Numbered from the stretch's first letter, positions 24,524-32,790 are shown. The stretch: 33,022 nt of DNA from Lentimicrobiaceae bacterium (GCA_009787675.1 WQSU01000001.1:1-33022), one strand, 5' to 3'. The notes: generated by a model from the sequence alone, not told the origin. Translations and numbers: made by a program.

Positions 24524-25941
24524 CCTACTCTATATTCATCTCCATCTTTAAAACCTCTTTGAAATTTATCTTGTGTGGAAGGGAATGACAGTTTTGATCG
24601 TTTTTCTCTCACTTGGTCAGCTACTGAGGGATCTACAGCAACTGCACGTGCATACTTATCAGCTGCTGCCCAGTTGTAATCAAGAGGCATAGAATTATCG
24701 CCACCGCATCTATTTCCTGAAGCAGCATACAAATCTCCAATCAACATATAGGCTTTTCCGCTGTTGGGTTTCATTTTCAATACCTGTAATGCGGCGCTTC
24801 TTGATTCGGAGTAATTGCCTTTTATTTGTTGAACAAGCGCTATCATATACCAGGGGTCAACTTTTTGCTCATTAGTTTCAAAAAGTTCAATAGCTTCTTT
24901 AAAAAATTCGAGTGCGGCATCGTAATTGCCGTGGTTGAGGCTATAGTATCCCATCAAGTTTGCTGTTTGCGCGCTGGGTTCAGCTTGGTGAACAATATTT
25001 AACATGTCAGCAAAAACAGTAGAATTGGTACAGTTGCCTTTGCTCATGGTCGTTAACCTTTTTTTCAAAGCAGTAACATCGTTTCTGTTTTGCTCTAACT
25101 TATTTCCATACACTTGTTCCAATACAGGGCAGGGAGCAAATGGAATAAAAGTATTTTCAATATTTCTCAACGTTTTTTCATAATTATTAATAAACTGCAT
25201 GGAGCGCGCAGTATCTTGTACTAAACGTAGTTTTCTGTTTTCATAATCAGCTTTTTCAATTTGCCCTTTTTCAAAAGCTTCTTCCAGATTTTCAAAATTA
25301 GGAATCTGTTTGTCAATATCTTTATAGTAGTTATTGATTGCCATTTCAATATATTCTGTAGCACGTTCGTAGGCGTCAATCATAATAGTTGTGTCTTGTT
25401 TAGCGCGTGCAATTTGTTCGGCAATACGGAAATAGATATCCCAGATATTCGGTTGAGTTTTTTCTTTTTCCATTTCAATAGATTCAATAAACATGTCGAA
25501 TGCTTTCATCACATCTTCCGTGTTTTTTCCTTTGTACCGAATCATGTAAAAAGCCTTAAACCCAAGCCCGTTACCTTCGGTGAATTGTTTGGGGAAGTAG
25601 CGGTGGCGATTTCCAACGCCATTCAACAAATCATCAATATATTGATTTTTAAGCCCTTCATCTTCAGTAGCATTGATTAAGGCATCTAACATATTTGAAA
25701 GATAAGTGGTGTTAAAGATGGCATTCCATGAACATGGGCAAATTTCCACGATTTTTTTCCAATGGGGATAGGCATCTTTGTAATTTTTTTGATCGTAAAA
25801 GGTTTTAAACAGGGAAACCTGTTCCAGACAATCGAGAGAGTCTTTTGCTGTTTTTCCATACTGAAACCCACAAGGGAATGGTTGTGCAAAGCTGCCAAAT
25901 GTAAAGCACATTACAATGGCAAAAAGCATAAATTTTTTCAT
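24490..25941 (-). CDS. Exported tetratricopeptide-repeat protein
   Basis: This 483-residue protein starts with a signal peptide (1-20, ending FGSFAQ) followed by a cysteine-containing segment (PFPCGFQYG, CPCSWN). Helical repeats run through most of it; TPR-like units are clearest at about 330-420 (ANLMGYYSLNHGNYDAALEFFKEAIELF; WYMIALVQQIKGNYSESRSAALQVLKMKPN). The C-terminus has RCGGDNSMPLDYNWAAADKYARAVAVDPS. It would act in the periplasm as a scaffold, partner unknown. Such genes next to coaX and an outer-membrane barrel gene are, from memory, a recurring arrangement in Bacteroidales, pointing to cell-envelope work. It follows the barrel gene after 73 bases. Confidence 0.85.
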   Translation of the reverse strand: MKKFMLFAIVMCFTFGSFAQPFPCGFQYGKTAKDSLDCLEQVSLFKTFYDQKNYKDAYPHWKKIVEICPCSWNAIFNTTYLSNMLDALINATEDEGLKNQYIDDLLNGVGNRHRYFPKQFTEGNGLGFKAFYMIRYKGKNTEDVMKAFDMFIESIEMEKEKTQPNIWDIYFRIAEQIARAKQDTTIMIDAYERATEYIEMAINNYYKDIDKQIPNFENLEEAFEKGQIEKADYENRKLRLVQDTARSMQFINNYEKTLRNIENTFIPFAPCPVLEQVYGNKLEQNRNDVTALKKRLTTMSKGNCTNSTVFADMLNIVHQAEPSAQTANLMGYYSLNHGNYDAALEFFKEAIELFETNEQKVDPWYMIALVQQIKGNYSESRSAALQVLKMKPNSGKAYMLIGDLYAASGNRCGGDNSMPLDYNWAAADKYARAVAVDPSVADQVREKRSKLSFPSTQDKFQRGFKDGDEYRVGCWIQETTSVR

Positions 25942-26014
25942 AATGATTATGTATTAATAATAGTTAGTATTATTTATTAGAGGTTTTTAACGAAAAAGGA
26001 GAGTGAAAATTGTA

Positions 26015-27301
26015 TTATTCTAATTTTCTGCGTTGGTACCATTTTTCTTGAAGAATAAAATTAAAAGATAATTTAAATTGATTTTGCAAAATAAGATTGT
26101 TTTTTATTGTTCCTAACTTACTGTATTCAAACATTATGTTAATAGAGGATCGGGTGTTGATGGTACGAATGGGTAATCCCAATCCTACAGAAACTGCAAA
26201 TTCGCTAATAGGGTTGTCATTAAGAATAATGTACCCTGTTGAGATTCTAGTTCCCGCTCTAAAGTTTATTTTATTATAATATTTAGACGACAACACATTA
26301 GGCACATATTGAATACCTATAGCGGTAACGAGATTATTTTTAAATGCATTTTTGGTTTCTGTCATGGAAAATTTTTTCCAATTTTGCCAGGTAAAGTCTA
26401 TGCCAAGCAATAGTTTCTCCTTATATCCGTAGGAGAGTCCGATTCCAGCACTCTGTGGCATTTTCATTGTGCTTTTCAATGCGTTTTCACCAATTTTAAC
26501 CTTAGTGGTATCAAAATAGCCATTGGGCGAGTAAGATTCATAATATTTTAAGACAAGCAAATTTTCCTTCGACCATACTTTAATGGCGTTTTCATACACA
26601 GCGCCAATACCCAATTGGTGTTTTTCTTTAATGGTAGTATGGTACTGAATTCCTGCAGTGATTTGCATACCGTCAATATGACGGAAACTATGGGTTAGTG
26701 TATTAAACGAGTTAGAAAGTTCATATTCTGCAAATCTCATTGTAGTGATTCTACCGAAAAGATAGGATAAATTAACGCCGAGGGTTAATCCGGTGCACAG
26801 TTTAAAGGCGTTTCCCCAATAGAGGAGTTGTATGCCGCCCGAGCCCTGATATTTATTGGTAACTTCGCCAAAGATGGTATTGTTATGTTTATCAATAATG
26901 TTATATCCTATATCGCTGTAAGGCATAATGCCAACGCTTGTGCGCCACACTTTTAAAACAGGCAAGCCTATGGCGAGGTAATCCAACTGTGCTACGGTGC
27001 CTTTATACTCTTCGGTATTGGTTTTTAGCTTGTGATTTGTAATATTAAATGCCAACTCGCCAATGAAGGAAAGCGAATCGAAAGCAGCGTAAGAGGCAGG
27101 GTTTTTAAAATTGATATAATAAGGATTTTGAAGTGCATATCCTACACCGCCCATAGAACTCAAGGCGGTATTGGTGCGAGGAGAAAGGTTTCCTACGCCA
27201 AAGCCGGAATAGGGGGAGTTAATGTCGTTTTGTGCAACTCCGAAAATCGATAACATCAAGAAAGCAAAGAAAAAGAGAAGAGTTTTTTTTTGGTTACACA
27301 T
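26015..27301 (-). CDS. Outer-membrane β-barrel protein linked to coaX
   Basis: From the start chosen here it has 428 residues; a start at 27319 would add six. The shorter start gives MCNQKKTLLFFFAFLMLSIFGVAQ, a clean 24-residue signal peptide, and an ATGTGTAA overlap with the coaX stop codon. The mature protein begins with INSPYSGFGVGNLSPRTNTALSSMGG, a PorV/FadL-like opening, then long alternating β-strands, and ends QEKWYQRRKLE, a conserved-looking tail in the Bacteroidetes family. It should be a monomeric outer-membrane barrel. Function is unknown; transport or secretion support are possible. Translational coupling to coaX is likely from the 8-base overlap. Confidence 0.82.
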   Translation of the reverse strand: MCNQKKTLLFFFAFLMLSIFGVAQNDINSPYSGFGVGNLSPRTNTALSSMGGVGYALQNPYYINFKNPASYAAFDSLSFIGELAFNITNHKLKTNTEEYKGTVAQLDYLAIGLPVLKVWRTSVGIMPYSDIGYNIIDKHNNTIFGEVTNKYQGSGGIQLLYWGNAFKLCTGLTLGVNLSYLFGRITTMRFAEYELSNSFNTLTHSFRHIDGMQITAGIQYHTTIKEKHQLGIGAVYENAIKVWSKENLLVLKYYESYSPNGYFDTTKVKIGENALKSTMKMPQSAGIGLSYGYKEKLLLGIDFTWQNWKKFSMTETKNAFKNNLVTAIGIQYVPNVLSSKYYNKINFRAGTRISTGYIILNDNPISEFAVSVGLGLPIRTINTRSSINIMFEYSKLGTIKNNLILQNQFKLSFNFILQEKWYQRRKLE

Positions 27302-28019
27302 TATATTTGATAATTTCATTTAATCCTTTCAGTACTACTTTTGGGGCGGCAAATATCGTATTTTTTATGAATTTTTGCAAGCAGGTGGCATCACCACCGG
27401 TAAATAGTACTGTAAGGTCTTTAAATTGCATTTGATAATCTTCAATAAAGCCTTCAATTTCGTAACACATTCCGTTGAGAACCCCTGATAAAATAGAGTT
27501 ATTGGAATCTGTTCCTAAAAAATGGGGAAGGCTTTCTTCTTTTTTTAACAAGGGTAGTTTTTTTGTTTTTTCGTGCAACGCTGCAAAGCGCATTTGCATT
27601 CCCGGTGAGATGGAGCCGCCGAGATATTCCCCTTTTTCATTCACAAAATCATAAACCAAACAGGTGCCGGCTTGAATGGAGAGTACGTTTTTGCCGGGAT
27701 GCAGCGCCGCAGCTCCCACTGCGTTGGCTATGCGATCAAGTCCCAGCGTTTCAGGGGTTTTGAACAAAATAGTTACCGGCAATTTAGTCTTGTGTGAATA
27801 ATGAACCATGTTGGTGTTCTCTTCAAGAAACTTGACCAAATTCGCATTAAAATCTGCCACCGAAGAGATGATGGAATTTTCTACAGGAAAAGTGCGTAAA
27901 ATGGAGGCAAGCGTTAGCTTTGTAATCTCTTGAAAAGATTGGTAAAAAAGGCATTTATCGGTTTCGTCAAAAACTGCGATTTTTTGCAGGGTGTTGCCAA
28001 TGTCGAGGATGAGGTTCAT
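27294..28019 (-). CDS. coaX: Type III pantothenate kinase, with altered phosphate-2 motif
   Basis: CoaX phosphorylates pantothenate, the first step to coenzyme A, and needs a monovalent cation. The 241 residues fit. The first ATP-site motif is LILDIGNT (Asp6, Asn9, Thr10); TLGLDRIANAVGA contains Asp95-Arg96 of the GxDR motif, where the proposed catalytic base lies; and EYLGGSISPGMQMR is the usual pantothenate-side motif. The second phosphate motif, commonly DxGT, reads IQAGT with Gln116 (codon CAA) in place of Asp. This might weaken metal or phosphate binding, or simply be a tolerated variant. It leads the coaX, barrel, TPR and iron-sulfur gene run on the minus strand. Confidence 0.92.
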   Translation of the reverse strand: MNLILDIGNTLQKIAVFDETDKCLFYQSFQEITKLTLASILRTFPVENSIISSVADFNANLVKFLEENTNMVHYSHKTKLPVTILFKTPETLGLDRIANAVGAAALHPGKNVLSIQAGTCLVYDFVNEKGEYLGGSISPGMQMRFAALHEKTKKLPLLKKEESLPHFLGTDSNNSILSGVLNGMCYEIEGFIEDYQMQFKDLTVLFTGGDATCLQKFIKNTIFAAPKVVLKGLNEIIKYNV

Positions 28020-28054
28020 TGTTATTGTTTTGTATTTTTCTTTTTTTTATGCAG

Positions 28055-28062
28055 CAAAATTA
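28055..28062 (-). promoter_or_regulatory. coaX: Putative -7 box of coaX
   Basis: On the minus strand this reads TAATTTTG, an exact TAnnTTTG match 35 bases before the coaX start. No TTG lies at the proper distance upstream. It would drive the coaX-led gene run. Confidence 0.45.
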
Positions 28063-28110
28063 TGTTTTATTTTTCCACTTAATTACCTACAGAGCTCAAC
28101 AATATTAAAC

Positions 28111-28683
28111 TTAATTTGTTTTAAAAACTTGCTCAATATCAATATCTTTAAAAACCCCATGCCCTTTTTCTGTAAGTATGGGCTCAAAAAGAAAGGAGAT
28201 AAATTCGGTATAAATCAAGTTGTCGTTGAGCAATAAAAAGAAAGTGTTAAACAGAAAAAAATAGGCGAATACCTTCGGGTCGGAATCAAACTTAAAAAGT
28301 TCTTCTTCTATTCCCATGCTAAATATTTCTTCTAATTGTTTGATATGATGACTGTTTTGTAAAAACTTTTCTAAAAAAATCTCTTTAGTTTTTTGAAAAA
28401 AACAAGACTCATTATTTTTACAATATTGTAGTTCAAATAAAAACATCATTAATTTTTCCACGGCATTATTGGAAAATTCCATGCGTTTTGCTATACGTGC
28501 AGTTGATCTCTTTTGCCAATAATCTATGAGACAAAACTCTAGATTCTCTTTAGATATATATCTGTTAAACAATGTTTTTTTAGTAATTAATACGGCGTCT
28601 GCCACTTCTTGCAGAGAGTGTTTAAAGCCATTATTCAAATAATATTTAAAAATGGGTTCAATTTTAGAATAATTATAGACCAT
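28111..28683 (-). CDS. TetR/AcrR-like transcriptional regulator
   Basis: I start the gene at 28683, giving 190 residues that open MVYNYSKIEPIFKYYLNNGF; the 16 extra residues from a start at 28731 would run into the divergent promoter. The N-terminal helix-turn-helix covers about residues 20-48 (HSLQEVADAVLITKKTLFNRYISKENL), where the TetR family usually has SxxxIAxxxGVSxGTLYxHFxxKExL. The rest is helical, as expected for a ligand-binding and dimer domain, with FLFNTFFLLLNDN near residue 160. The ligand is unknown. It is divergent from DUF4340-ribD with only 62 bases between, so autoregulation and control of that operon are reasonable guesses. Confidence 0.75.
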   Translation of the reverse strand: MVYNYSKIEPIFKYYLNNGFKHSLQEVADAVLITKKTLFNRYISKENLEFCLIDYWQKRSTARIAKRMEFSNNAVEKLMMFLFELQYCKNNESCFFQKTKEIFLEKFLQNSHHIKQLEEIFSMGIEEELFKFDSDPKVFAYFFLFNTFFLLLNDNLIYTEFISFLFEPILTEKGHGVFKDIDIEQVFKTN

Positions 28684-28692
28684 GAATTTTTT

Positions 28693-28726
28693 CGGCAAAA
28701 TTAGCAAAAATGGTGTACATTTGCCG
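28693..28726. promoter_or_regulatory. Divergent promoter with inverted repeat (tetR-like / DUF4340)
   Basis: CGGCAAA (28693-28699) and TTTGCCG (28720-28726) form a perfect 7-bp inverted repeat 20 bases apart. The left arm overlaps a minus-strand -7 box TAATTTTG (28703 to 28696), the right arm overlaps a plus-strand -7 box TACATTTG (28716-28723). Both match TAnnTTTG exactly. A TetR dimer bound here could block both promoters (inference). Confidence 0.55.
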
Positions 28727-28745
28727 CCCAAAAAATTTACTTAAA

Positions 28746-29819
28746 ATGAAAAGACAAAATCTATATTTAGTTTTAGCTTCCCTCTTGGCAATCTTAACTA
28801 TTTTTGCTATAGTTTACAAAAGAGGTGCTTTTAGTAAATCTACAAATTCTAAAAACTTATCTGCTGTTTTTGCCATAAAGGATACTACTGCTGTGAGCAA
28901 GATTTTTATGGCAAATATGTTTGGAGATAAAGTATTATTAACAAAAACTTCCGAAGGATGGATGGTGGATAATCAAAAACCTGCTGCCATTCACAAGATT
29001 AAAGATCTACTTGCCACCATGGTTACCATTCGCGTAGCACAACCCATAGCAAAAAAAGCGCAAAACAGTATCATACAATTGCTTGCAGTAAGTTCTATCA
29101 AAGTGGAAATTTATGAAACTAAACCTCTATTTAAACTGCTGGGACATCCTTTCTTTGAAAAAGAACGGTTGTCGAAAACTTATTTTTTGGGAGATGCAAC
29201 CCAAAACAGTTTGGGCTCATACGCCTCTATTGAAGGGATGCCTGAGCCCTATATCGTTTATAAACCGGGCTTTAGAGGATATATAACTCCTCAGTTCTCA
29301 CCAAAACCTATTGACTGGTATTCGCAACTTGTCTTTTCTACAAAACTTACTCAAATCCAAAATGCTTCTTTCATTGATATTGCAAATCCAGAAAATTCAT
29401 TTTCCGTTTGCAAATCGGGTCCCAGAACATTCTCTTTATTTGATATTCATAATAATGCAATTTTAGACTATGATACAACACTTTTAATTAATATGTTATC
29501 TGAATTTAGACAACGCTATTATGAGAGGTTTTTTCCGAAAATGGAGAACTCATTAAAAGATTCTATTACACAATTTAACCTTAGTAAAACTATCTCTGTT
29601 ACTGATGTTGACAATAAAACCACTACGCTTAATATTTACCACTATATTAGTCAAGGAGAACTCTATGAGGATGATCAATTGATTCAAGAGGACTACTATG
29701 AAATTGTTAGAGACAGGTTTTATGCCACGATCAATGATAATAAAGATGAAATATATACGGTACAATACACGCAATACGTTAGACAGTTTCAGCCGTTGTC
29801 TTATTTCCTGAAAAAATGA
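28746..29819 (+). CDS. DUF4340 domain protein, membrane-anchored
   Basis: Started at 28746 because this gives MKRQNLYLVLASLLAILTIF, a basic N-terminus and one membrane helix (about 6-24); an upstream ATG at 28710 would precede the predicted -7 box. The 357-residue protein matches the layout of DUF4340: VSKIFMANMFGDKVLLTKTSEGWMVDN near the start of the soluble part, then repeated β-rich modules with TYFLGDATQNSLGSYASIEGMPEPY. In gliding-motility operons of other bacteria DUF4340 proteins are called GldG-linked, but no such genes are here. It probably faces the periplasm. Its stop overlaps the ribD start (ATGA), so the two are translationally coupled. Confidence 0.82.
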   Translation: MKRQNLYLVLASLLAILTIFAIVYKRGAFSKSTNSKNLSAVFAIKDTTAVSKIFMANMFGDKVLLTKTSEGWMVDNQKPAAIHKIKDLLATMVTIRVAQPIAKKAQNSIIQLLAVSSIKVEIYETKPLFKLLGHPFFEKERLSKTYFLGDATQNSLGSYASIEGMPEPYIVYKPGFRGYITPQFSPKPIDWYSQLVFSTKLTQIQNASFIDIANPENSFSVCKSGPRTFSLFDIHNNAILDYDTTLLINMLSEFRQRYYERFFPKMENSLKDSITQFNLSKTISVTDVDNKTTTLNIYHYISQGELYEDDQLIQEDYYEIVRDRFYATINDNKDEIYTVQYTQYVRQFQPLSYFLKK

Positions 29820-30781
29820 CCACTGATGAGTTTTGGATGCATCGTGCGCTACAGTTAGCCGCTTTGGGGCTGGGGAAAGTACGCCCCAATCCGTTAGTGG
29901 GAGCGGTGGTTGTTCATAATGAGCACATTATTGGAGAAGGATTTCACCAACATTATGGTGCACCACATGCCGAAGTAAATGCTATTTTCGCAGTGAAAAA
30001 CCATGAATTGTTAAAAGAATCAACACTTTATGTTAATTTAGAACCCTGTTCTCATTATGGAAAAACACCTCCGTGCGCTTCTTTAATTATTGAAAAACAG
30101 ATTCCTAAAGTGGTGGTGGGAAATAGAGATCCCAACAAAAAAGTGAACGGAAAAGGAATTGAAATGCTGCAAGAAGCCGGTGTTGAGGTTGTTGAAAACA
30201 TATTATACAATGAATGCCTGCATTTGAACCGGAGATTTATGACGTTTCACAACCAAAAACGTCCCTATATCATCCTCAAATGGGCGCAAACAAAAAATGG
30301 GTATATGGATATTTTGCGAACTGAAAATATTTATGAAAAATATTGGATTACTAACGAATCAATGCGGGTTTGGGCGCATAAACTGCGCAACGAAGAACAG
30401 GCGATTTTATTGGGTTACAACACGTTGAAAAACGATAACCCGAAATTAACCAACCGTTTGTATGGCTCAAACCAGCCCCAGCGTTTTGTGCTATGCGATG
30501 AAAGAAAGCCAACCATTCTCAATGATTCTTTTACATTTTTAAAAGGAAATATACAAAAAGTTCTCCTTGAACTTTATGCACAAAACATTCAATCTTTGAT
30601 TGTGGAAGGTGGAAAAAAAACATTAGAAAAGTTTTTTGAAGCAAATTTATGGGATGAAACTTTTATCCTCATTGGAAATGTGGAATGGAAAGCCGGCATA
30701 GATACTCCCAAAATGATATATAATTTTGATAATAAAATAAATATCGATAGTGAAACAATCTATCACTACTTTAAAAAATAA
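29816..30781 (+). CDS. ribD: Bifunctional riboflavin biosynthesis deaminase/reductase RibD
   Basis: RibD deaminates and then reduces the pyrimidine product of GTP cyclohydrolase II, the second and third steps of riboflavin synthesis. The deaminase domain (1-145) has the zinc site His51-Ala-Glu53 in APHAEVNAI and Cys78/Cys87 in EPCSHYGKTPPCA, with substrate motif RPNPLVGAVVV. The reductase domain (about 150-321) has KWAQTKNGYMD, LLGYNTLKNDNP and LIVEGGKKTLEKFF. At 321 residues it is a little shorter than E. coli RibD (367), mainly in the reductase part, but the motifs are intact. It starts within the DUF4340 stop codon. No other rib gene is in the window. Confidence 0.95.
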   Translation: MTTDEFWMHRALQLAALGLGKVRPNPLVGAVVVHNEHIIGEGFHQHYGAPHAEVNAIFAVKNHELLKESTLYVNLEPCSHYGKTPPCASLIIEKQIPKVVVGNRDPNKKVNGKGIEMLQEAGVEVVENILYNECLHLNRRFMTFHNQKRPYIILKWAQTKNGYMDILRTENIYEKYWITNESMRVWAHKLRNEEQAILLGYNTLKNDNPKLTNRLYGSNQPQRFVLCDERKPTILNDSFTFLKGNIQKVLLELYAQNIQSLIVEGGKKTLEKFFEANLWDETFILIGNVEWKAGIDTPKMIYNFDNKINIDSETIYHYFKK

Positions 30782-30869
30782 GAAAAAAAATAATTTCGCA
30801 ACATTTAACCAGAAAGATATCACCTAAGAAATAATCTTTATTGGTCTAACAAATGGGGTGCAGCATAAC

Positions 30870-31445
30870 TTAAGCCAAATTGGCAAATCCCATAAATGCC
30901 AGCGCTAAAATCCCTACAGTAATAAGCGCAATAGGAATCCCTTTCATGCCTTTGGGAATGTTCACCAGTTCCAATTGTTCGCGAATGCCTGCAAAAATAA
31001 TGATGGCAACACAAAAACCAAGTGCTGTAAACATGGTGAATAATGTTGCATCAATTAAACTAAAACTCTTTAGAGTAACTGTGATGGCAATACCCAGAAC
31101 AGCACAGTTGGTGGTAATTAAGGGCAAAAAGATACCCAAAGCATTGTACAACGAAGGACTTACCTTTTTTAAAACAATTTCCAACGCCTGCACCAATGCA
31201 GCGATAATAAGAATGAAGATGACGGTTTGCAAATATACCAGCTCAAGTGGCACAAGCACGTAGTTGTAAACGAGCGTAGTAACCATTGTGGACAAGGTCA
31301 TTACAAAAAGCAGGGCAGCGCCCATTCCTACTGCTGTGGACATTTTACCCGAAACTCCCATAAATGGGCAAATTCCAAGAAATTGAGCTAAAATAATGTT
31401 GTTTACCAACACCGCTCCGAGGATCATTAAAATGTAGTATTCCAT
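30870..31445 (-). CDS. rnfA: Rnf electron transport complex subunit A
   Basis: RnfA is an integral membrane subunit of the ferredoxin:NAD+ oxidoreductase that couples electron flow to Na+ or H+ transport. The 191 residues have six predicted membrane helices. LGICPFMGVSGKM with Cys26 and TTNCAVLGIAITV with Cys114 are the conserved cysteine motifs; together with the matching pair in RnfE they hold a [2Fe-2S] cluster at the membrane centre in known Rnf/Nqr structures. CPFMGVS favours RnfA over the NqrE paralogue. It is the last gene of the rnfG-E-A run, separated from rnfE by a 72-base repeat-rich gap. Confidence 0.94.
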   Translation of the reverse strand: MEYYILMILGAVLVNNIILAQFLGICPFMGVSGKMSTAVGMGAALLFVMTLSTMVTTLVYNYVLVPLELVYLQTVIFILIIAALVQALEIVLKKVSPSLYNALGIFLPLITTNCAVLGIAITVTLKSFSLIDATLFTMFTALGFCVAIIIFAGIREQLELVNIPKGMKGIPIALITVGILALAFMGFANLA

Positions 31446-31460
31446 ATATGTTTTTGATTT

Positions 31461-31528
31461 AAAGGTGTATAGGTGTAAAGGTTTATAGGTGTAATATAAT
31501 TTCTTAATTGTTAATTCTTAATTTTTTT
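31461..31528 (-). repeat. Tandem repeats between rnfE and rnfA
   Basis: Two blocks. AAAGGTGTATAGGTGT (31461-31476) is followed directly by a 15-of-16 matching copy (31477-31492). On the minus strand, 31520 down to about 31502 holds TAA triplets every 7 bases in an AATTAAG/AATTAAC pattern, the first being the rnfE stop codon. Together they fill nearly the whole gap. Confidence 0.85.
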
Positions 31529-32105
31529 TTGCTTGAAAGAATCGAATGGTAGCAATGATAAACCCCATGACAAAGAAGGCGCCGGGCGCCAGCACAAAAA
31601 CAAGGATTTCACTGTTTTCCATAAACCTGTAATCGAAGATGGAGCCGTTGCCCAAAATTTCACGCACGGAACCGATGAGGAATAGCGCCAAGGTGAAGCC
31701 GAGTCCCATGCCCAGTCCATCAAGAGCAGAATCAAAGATTTTGTTTTTGATGGCAAAAGACTCAGCGCGGGCAAACACAATGCAGTTTACGGCAATCAAG
31801 GGGATGAACAGCCCCAAACTTGCTGAAAGCGCCGGAATATAGGCTTGCATTACCAAATCAATCATGGAAACGAAAGCAGCAAATACTACCACAAAAATGG
31901 GGATACGCACTTTGTTGGGAATCACTTTTCTAAGCATGGAAATTAATGTGTTGGAACACATAAGTACAAAGGTTGTGGCAAGCCCCATGCCAATACCATT
32001 AATGGCAGAGGTGGTAACTGCGAGGGAAGGACAAAGCCCCAGCACCATAATTAAGGTGGGGTTTTCTTTAATAAGTCCGCGGGTAATGAGTTCAACTTTA
32101 TTCAT
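31518..32105 (-). CDS. rnfE: Rnf electron transport complex subunit E
   Basis: RnfE pairs with RnfA in the membrane part of the Rnf complex. The 195-residue protein shows LGLCPSLAVTTSAINGIGMG with Cys25 and PLIAVNCIVFARAESFA with Cys108, the two cysteines matching those of RnfA, plus SALDGLGMGLGFTLALFLIGSVREILGNG, close to E. coli RsxE. About six membrane helices are visible. The gene overlaps the end of rnfG by 8 bases (ATGAATAA), so translation is probably coupled. Its last codons include a run of A's, and the TAA stop is the first unit of a heptamer repeat. Confidence 0.94.
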   Translation of the reverse strand: MNKVELITRGLIKENPTLIMVLGLCPSLAVTTSAINGIGMGLATTFVLMCSNTLISMLRKVIPNKVRIPIFVVVFAAFVSMIDLVMQAYIPALSASLGLFIPLIAVNCIVFARAESFAIKNKIFDSALDGLGMGLGFTLALFLIGSVREILGNGSIFDYRFMENSEILVFVLAPGAFFVMGFIIATIRFFQAKKN

Positions 32106-32736
32106 GATTTTCTTCCTTTTCTGTTATATTGTTATTGTTAATAATTTCAGCATCTTGCAACACCATTTGATAGGCTTGATAGGCATAATTCACGGCATTG
32201 CAGAAGGCGCGGGATGAAATGGTAGCTGCCGTAATAGCATCAATATCCCCGCCATCTTTTCTTACAGAAAGCGGCTTCTCTTTCGGCGTTCTTCCGGCAA
32301 ACTGCAAGGGGAATTTGTCTTTCTTTTTATCAATCTTATCACCCAATCCGGGCGTTTCTTGATGCCCAAGTACTTCGGTATTCAAGATATTACCCTCATG
32401 GTCAAAGCCTACCATAATATCAAAGCGACCGCTAAAGGCAATGTTGGTGTGGGTGGCTACTGCCGCTCCAAACAGTTGATTGTTCATGTAAGCCAGCGTA
32501 ACGGTTAATGAGTCTTTCAATCCCTCAGGCAAGGCTTTTGTCTGTACAAAAACCCCTGAAGCGGGGTCAAAACCTGGCAAAACCATGACCTTTGCGGCAT
32601 TGTCTTTAGCAATTTTAATTTGTTTAATTGGCTCTTTTGTAGCTAAATAAACGCAAGAGAGTGCAATCGTTGCCACCACGGTTATGCTCGTAAGCGCCGT
32701 GATGAGTTGCCAAATGGAGTTTTCTTTTTTTGACAT
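32098..32736 (-). CDS. rnfG: Rnf electron transport complex subunit G (FMN-binding)
   Basis: RnfG carries a covalently bound FMN on the outer face of the membrane. The 212-residue protein has one N-terminal membrane helix (about 12-33), HQETPGLGDKI (125-135), and the flavin motif DAITAATISS (166-175) with the likely attachment Thr172. The extension after residue 190 is short and rich in Asn, Glu and Asp. In Bacteroidetes the usual order is rnfBCDGEA; here the next sequence upstream is a T9SS fragment, not rnfD. I saw no exact TAnnTTTG box in the first 55 bases upstream, so the promoter is not assigned. Confidence 0.93.
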   Translation of the reverse strand: MSKKENSIWQLITALTSITVVATIALSCVYLATKEPIKQIKIAKDNAAKVMVLPGFDPASGVFVQTKALPEGLKDSLTVTLAYMNNQLFGAAVATHTNIAFSGRFDIMVGFDHEGNILNTEVLGHQETPGLGDKIDKKKDKFPLQFAGRTPKEKPLSVRKDGGDIDAITAATISSRAFCNAVNYAYQAYQMVLQDAEIINNNNITEKEENHE

Positions 32737-32790
32737 TGTTTTGGGGTTTATAAATATGTGATTTTTTTTATATTAGGGTTAATAGAATTT

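Noticed and set aside
30782..30869. Terminator between convergent ribD and rnfA
   Set aside because: No stem of useful length followed by a T run on either strand could be found in the 88-base gap.
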